A stretch of DNA of 64,000 nucleotides, taken from positions 8,370,001 to 8,434,000 of the forward strand of contig NC_134941.1 in the NCBI RefSeq assembly GCF_051020765.1, read 5' to 3'. Source of the stretch: Lasioglossum baleicum (Eukaryota; Arthropoda; Insecta; Hymenoptera; Halictidae). This document shows positions 61,001-64,000 of the stretch, piece after piece (positions within the stretch are counted from its first letter, which is position 1; every line of letters starts with the position of its first letter). A program made the translations under genes and the position numbers. The notes beneath the pieces are model-generated. The model was not told the DNA's origin and ran no database searches. It was given only the letters and a program-made list of their open reading frames with translations.

Positions 61001-61400
61001 CAGGGGTTGTGTTCTGTTCATTTTGGAAAGAGGAGGGTGAAAAGATCGAAGACTTTCCGGTTCATCTCCCTCTGTTCTTCTTAAGTTCCCTGCCGCTTAT
61101 TTTTGCTGTTAATGAGTTAATTAAATGGCAGGAAATTAAGTAAGTATATTTGTCTTTTAAGGGTATCATACGTCTAGGACACGAAAAATGTTTTTAACTG
61201 TGAATTCGATAGAAACTAAAACAGAAATTACTTTTAATGCAATTAAATGGTTTAAATTAGATGCACGAAACCCTTTAAAATAGGTATTATAAGAAAGATA
61301 GTTTTTAAAAACGCCTATTATTTCCAGAGTAAACGTGAGGTATCAGAAGAGAGCTCGGCTAGAATTTGGTACAAAGCTCGGTATGAATTCGCCATTTTAG
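52023..61400 (+). CDS. TMEM94: Transmembrane protein 94, P-type-ATPase-like ER protein
   Basis: Twenty-five exons join in phase: 52023-52186, 52284-52418, 52625-52761, 52839-53032, 53091-53561, 53641-53802, 53890-53993, 54114-54208, 54272-54509, 54732-54827, 55023-55116, 55336-55553, 55659-55894, 55964-56088, 56173-56321, 57306-57440, 57747-57890, 58313-58499, 58572-58780, 59734-59908, 60110-60355, 60495-60735, 60803-60896, 60978-61139 and 61328-61400. The product is about 1427 residues (human 1356). There are hydrophobic helices in exons 2, 3 and 5 and a cluster in exons 21-24. An actuator-like VAGDIIVIKPGQ lies in exon 4, DKKG at 427-430 stands where P-type ATPases have DKTG, and GSSAN plus the C-terminal GTKLGMNSPF match human TMEM94. 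Human TMEM94 has been reported as an ER magnesium transporter. Exon 8/9 may be one exon, because the 63-base intron keeps frame. One intron hosts an antisense gene. Confidence 0.94.
58055..58124 (+). CDS. Possible cryptic or poison exon of TMEM94
   Basis: A strong pyrimidine tract and AG at 58054 precede a frame that joins in phase to the exon ending at 57890. It encodes SPLLDHSDTNRSFLVTHAND and stops at 58124. Inclusion would truncate TMEM94 before its C-terminal helices. The main transcript can skip it, since 57890 joins 58313 in phase. Confidence 0.3.
58865..59608 (-). CDS. SAXO (FAM154)-like axonemal microtubule protein, nested antisense
   Basis: A single frame of 247 residues from ATG at 59608 lies entirely inside a TMEM94 intron (58781-59733), on the opposite strand. 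It begins MVQVSEVPCRG and contains about six repeats of roughly 30-45 residues built on a D-T-x-Y/F-x-x-S-Y core: DTTYNLSY, DTVYKLSY, TTTQMMSY, ETITKGSY, TTSQLSY and DTIFRTSY. Basic Pro-rich linkers separate them. This matches the Mn modules of SAXO1/2, which bind the lumen side of axonemal doublet microtubules in cilia and sperm flagella. The pI is clearly basic. Expression is likely testis- or ciliated-cell-biased (inference). The open frame runs upstream to 59761, but that part overlaps the antisense of a TMEM94 exon. Confidence 0.7.
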   Translation of the reverse strand: MVQVSEVPCRGTGNLNKPQDSIFGDENLLYLQPATRRPITYNRPYRKPTIKIGSDTTYNLSYLKFDQVPRRRFNYGDHEKLGYKTVEKMATDTVYKLSYEALKGKIPQPFLPRPRLFLEGSRDMTTTQMMSYMNPGRVQVKRYKPYRGKHVPSVPMESETITKGSYQNFATPIVIKRPRRATFWQTKVKSDYHTTSQLSYQFPGLVPGRIRIKPKRAEITARMEDDTIFRTSYKIPGRLVRKENVCE

Positions 61401-63011
61401 AAAATTTTAACTAATTATTGAAACTGAAATGTCTCGATTAAAAGAGACGAACGGAGGTTTATTCGAATTTACACCAGCGCTGTGTAGTAGCGAACTGAGC
61501 AGTAATTAATTTATTTTACATTTGTCACAAATACACATGCTCCGAGAGTTAACCATTTCGCAGGAGAACGTGGATTTCCTTTAGACAGCGACAGCGACAG
61601 CGAAATGTCTGGTATTGATTCGGATAACTGCAAACCGGTTTGTCACTGGGTAAGTGCATGAAAAAAATCTTCGATTTGAGAGAAACTGATTGAATTGCGG
61701 GTAACTTTACAGCCTTGCAAAACCAACTGTATTAACCCTCGTTACGGGATTAACTATATTAAAACACGGTAGAATTGTTTTTCGTGATTCGATAAATGAA
61801 TATCAAAGTATTTCTATTTTTGTATAATACGAATACGAATATTTTATATTTTAAGAGTCGTGCTGAGAAGCATTAGCATGTACTGTTTCGAGCTTACAAG
61901 CTGTCATGTACTAACTTTTTCATTATAAGTATTGCGCGCGAACGCGGTGTGCAGTATTTAGTATGATTTTAGATCGATTATAGTTTTAAGTTGGTGCTAT
62001 TCGATTTGTCAAAAATTTTCTAGGAAAAATTCTTTTAAAATCCGTTGAGAAATTATTTATTAAAAGAGAAACGAGTTTTCTATTTTAGAGCGCGCGAAAT
62101 TGATTACTTTATTTAAGGACAAAGATATATGTTACACATTTGTATTTCGATAATTTTTATTTAATATTTATTGCAGAAAGTAGCAACACTTTTAAATGTA
62201 AGAGAACACAAAGCATCTCAACACTGCTGACAATTACTGTTAATCGATTTCATATTATTTTACATGCGAATGCGAACGAGTATATTGCTACTTTTGTCGT
62301 TTTTTCGTGTTCCTATAGTTAATAATTTAATTTTAGACACTAAACTAGCATCCTGTGCTTTAACAAAGTTTTTTAGGGATATTTTTTGGATATTACGTTG
62401 CGTGACTAGTAATCGCTATTTTACATTTGTATTTTTCTCCAAAGTGGCTTCGCGAGCTGCTGTGAATTATAGTGATAATGTAAATGAGAGATGAATTAGA
62501 TTTTGAAATAGTCTATTATAGAGAAGAGAAAATAACGCAAAACATTTCGGCGTATTTTATTAACCATACGATTTGTGATAGAATTTTATCTCCGATTTTA
62601 TTCGAATTGCATTCTGTTTGTGTACAATTATACAAAAACGTTTTCACATAAACGATGTACTCTTAATTTTACTGTGTACGTTATTCATTATACAGCCATA
62701 TATATAGTTAAAAGTGTAAACGTATGCAGACCAGCTACAATCTGAGCTTAATTAGGAAATCTCAAATCATTTCGATTGTAAAAGAAAAGTATTTCTGCGA
62801 AGTTACTGTTTTACGTGTATTAACTAATTATTATTTTTACGTTCGACTTTTATAGACGTGATGGGGTAAATAAGCGTAAATGATTGTAAAGTAATTTGGA
62901 AGTTCAAAATAAAATTGTCCTTGATATTGATTCTTTACTTTTTCCTCCCGTTCTGTATTTATTCTATTTCGAGTGTGAAACTTTCGTACAAAAGTGTAAA
63001 AGAATGTTGCA
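61401..63011. other. Convergent 3' region of TMEM94 and PIGG
   Basis: AT-rich spacer with TMEM94 3' UTR and a candidate alternative TMEM94 last exon (61564-61661). The remainder has no recognised gene. Open frames of 60-76 codons near 62140-62490 lack any family resemblance. Confidence 0.5.
61564..61661 (+). CDS. Candidate alternative last exon of TMEM94
   Basis: If the last exon uses the GTATGA donor at 61381, its phase-1 end joins the acceptor at 61563 in frame. The new C-terminus reads ERGFPLDSDSDSEMSGIDSD, then NCKPVCHWVSA and a TGA stop. This replaces the GMNSPF ending. The acidic Ser-Asp repeat looks coding, but no experimental support is available here. Confidence 0.4.
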
Positions 63012-63993
63012 TCATGGCACATCATTTTTCATCGCCTTTTGCAGCGTACTTAAAATTAATATAACCAGTGTTATAATGAAAATGACAACGAAATACGTAG
63101 TTTCGTATATCAATTTCGGCGAAAATACCGACCATACGAACAAATGATGCCGTTGAATACTGATTATAATTGTATATGCAGTCAGTGGCACCAATCTCCA
63201 TGTAACATATGTTTTACTTATTTTCATAACAGTCTCACGTGTGCTAGAAAAAAAATGGCCATAGCATAATGTATTGTTGCATCAAATTTTAGTAGTCGAG
63301 CGGATCCTTCGGTTAAAACGTCGATTTTTTCCAGATATTTGTAATATTTGTCAAAAAGTAATATTATCTCAAAGAATGTACTAATAAAATCTTAAAAGAT
63401 TCTTTGCAAAATGTTGACCAGAGGATCCTTTTAAAATGTCGCTATTTGCTTACTTATAGGAGTATTGCAGGACTGCCTGATAAATGAGTAAAAGACACGC
63501 CAAACCAGGCGCAGTGTAAGTATTAATTATTAACAACGATGCGTTAATGATTGGCTTGTAGGATTGTATACCAACGTAGCCAGCGGCTACGTCAACGGTT
63601 GCCAAACTATTTGAGTTTCCCTAAAGAAGATTTTATTTTATTAATTTTCAATTATGTTACTCTCTCGCCGAGATTTTCGTCTTTGATTTTACCTGATAGA
63701 AATAAAACACATTGCCGATCCACGTATACACGAGCGTATTTATCTGTTGCGTGCTATTGTCTTGAATTATCGCGCGAATTACGCCACTGAAAATGATTTG
63801 CAATGGCAAAAGAATCACGTTGTATGGTTGGTGTATAATTGCTGTGACCATGACCCATATTCGAACAATAGAAAATAACGCGATTCTTAAAAATATCGCC
63901 TGCTTGCATTGGATCGTTAACCCTATACGATAGATGTAATTAAATACATTAATTGACAATAATATCCACAAAATTTGTACTTCGTATATTCCT
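63012..63993 (-). CDS. PIGG: GPI ethanolamine phosphate transferase 2, C-terminal part
   Basis: The gene enters from the right edge. Three exons join in phase: 63693-63993, 63454-63620 and 63012-63243, giving the last 232 residues or so. The acceptor for the first visible exon is at the very edge. The segments NVFYFYQ then GNSNSLATVDVAAGYVG, and QRHHLFVWSVFSPKLIYE near the end, are typical of the membrane-embedded C-terminal domain of PIGG (yeast GPI7) rather than PIGO or PIGN. Several transmembrane helices are evident. The enzyme adds ethanolamine phosphate to the second mannose of GPI anchors in the ER membrane. The catalytic luminal domain lies outside the window. Confidence 0.82.
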
Positions 63994-64000
63994 CTGTAAA

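Overview
The window is AT-rich nuclear DNA from an insect. Compact introns with GT-AG borders, the gene content and the style of the proteins suggest a hymenopteran such as a bee; that placement is inference, not a database result. No tRNA, rRNA or CRISPR array was recognised. Exon borders were derived by hand from splice sites, reading phase and family knowledge, so a few may be off by a base or use an alternative site.

Left part (1-30 kb): a plus-strand BCL11/CG9650-type zinc-finger gene occupies 1.7-14.5 kb, with five exons that join in phase and reach a stop at 14467. Its introns and the 15.6 kb that follow are full of non-coding repeats: a MITE family with GACTGCGGAT ends, TTAA-flanked piggyBac-like MITEs, a 340-bp fold-back element with a 9-bp target duplication, a 564-bp element with 35-bp inverted ends and a small ORF, tandem repeats, and a 50-bp satellite at 28.5-29.6 kb. 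Two similar GC-rich, CCAAT-containing segments near 20.8 and 22.5 kb look like a duplicated promoter or a dispersed repeat.

Middle (30-51 kb): a complete 8-exon secreted metallocarboxypeptidase with B-type specificity (minus, 30.1-36.8 kb); a complete 9-exon nibrin gene (minus, 37.8-41.7 kb), head to head with TXNL1 (plus, 42.2-44.2 kb); and MED16 (minus, 44.9-50.4 kb), which carries an unrecognised intronless two-helix membrane-protein gene inside one intron.

Right part (51-64 kb): TMEM94 (plus, 52.0-61.4 kb, 25 exons) is head to head with MED16 and carries an antisense SAXO-like axonemal gene inside an intron. The last exons of a GPI ethanolamine phosphate transferase 2 gene (PIGG, minus) run off the right edge.

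The genes do not form one pathway. From 37.8 kb onward they are a tightly packed housekeeping block (DNA repair, proteasome-associated redox, Mediator, ER transport, GPI anchors) with shared promoters and nested genes. The most interesting observations are an amplified S/TQ repeat in nibrin, a possible tail-anchored thioredoxin isoform from intron read-through of TXNL1, a possible alternative last exon of TMEM94, and several well-delimited non-autonomous transposon families.
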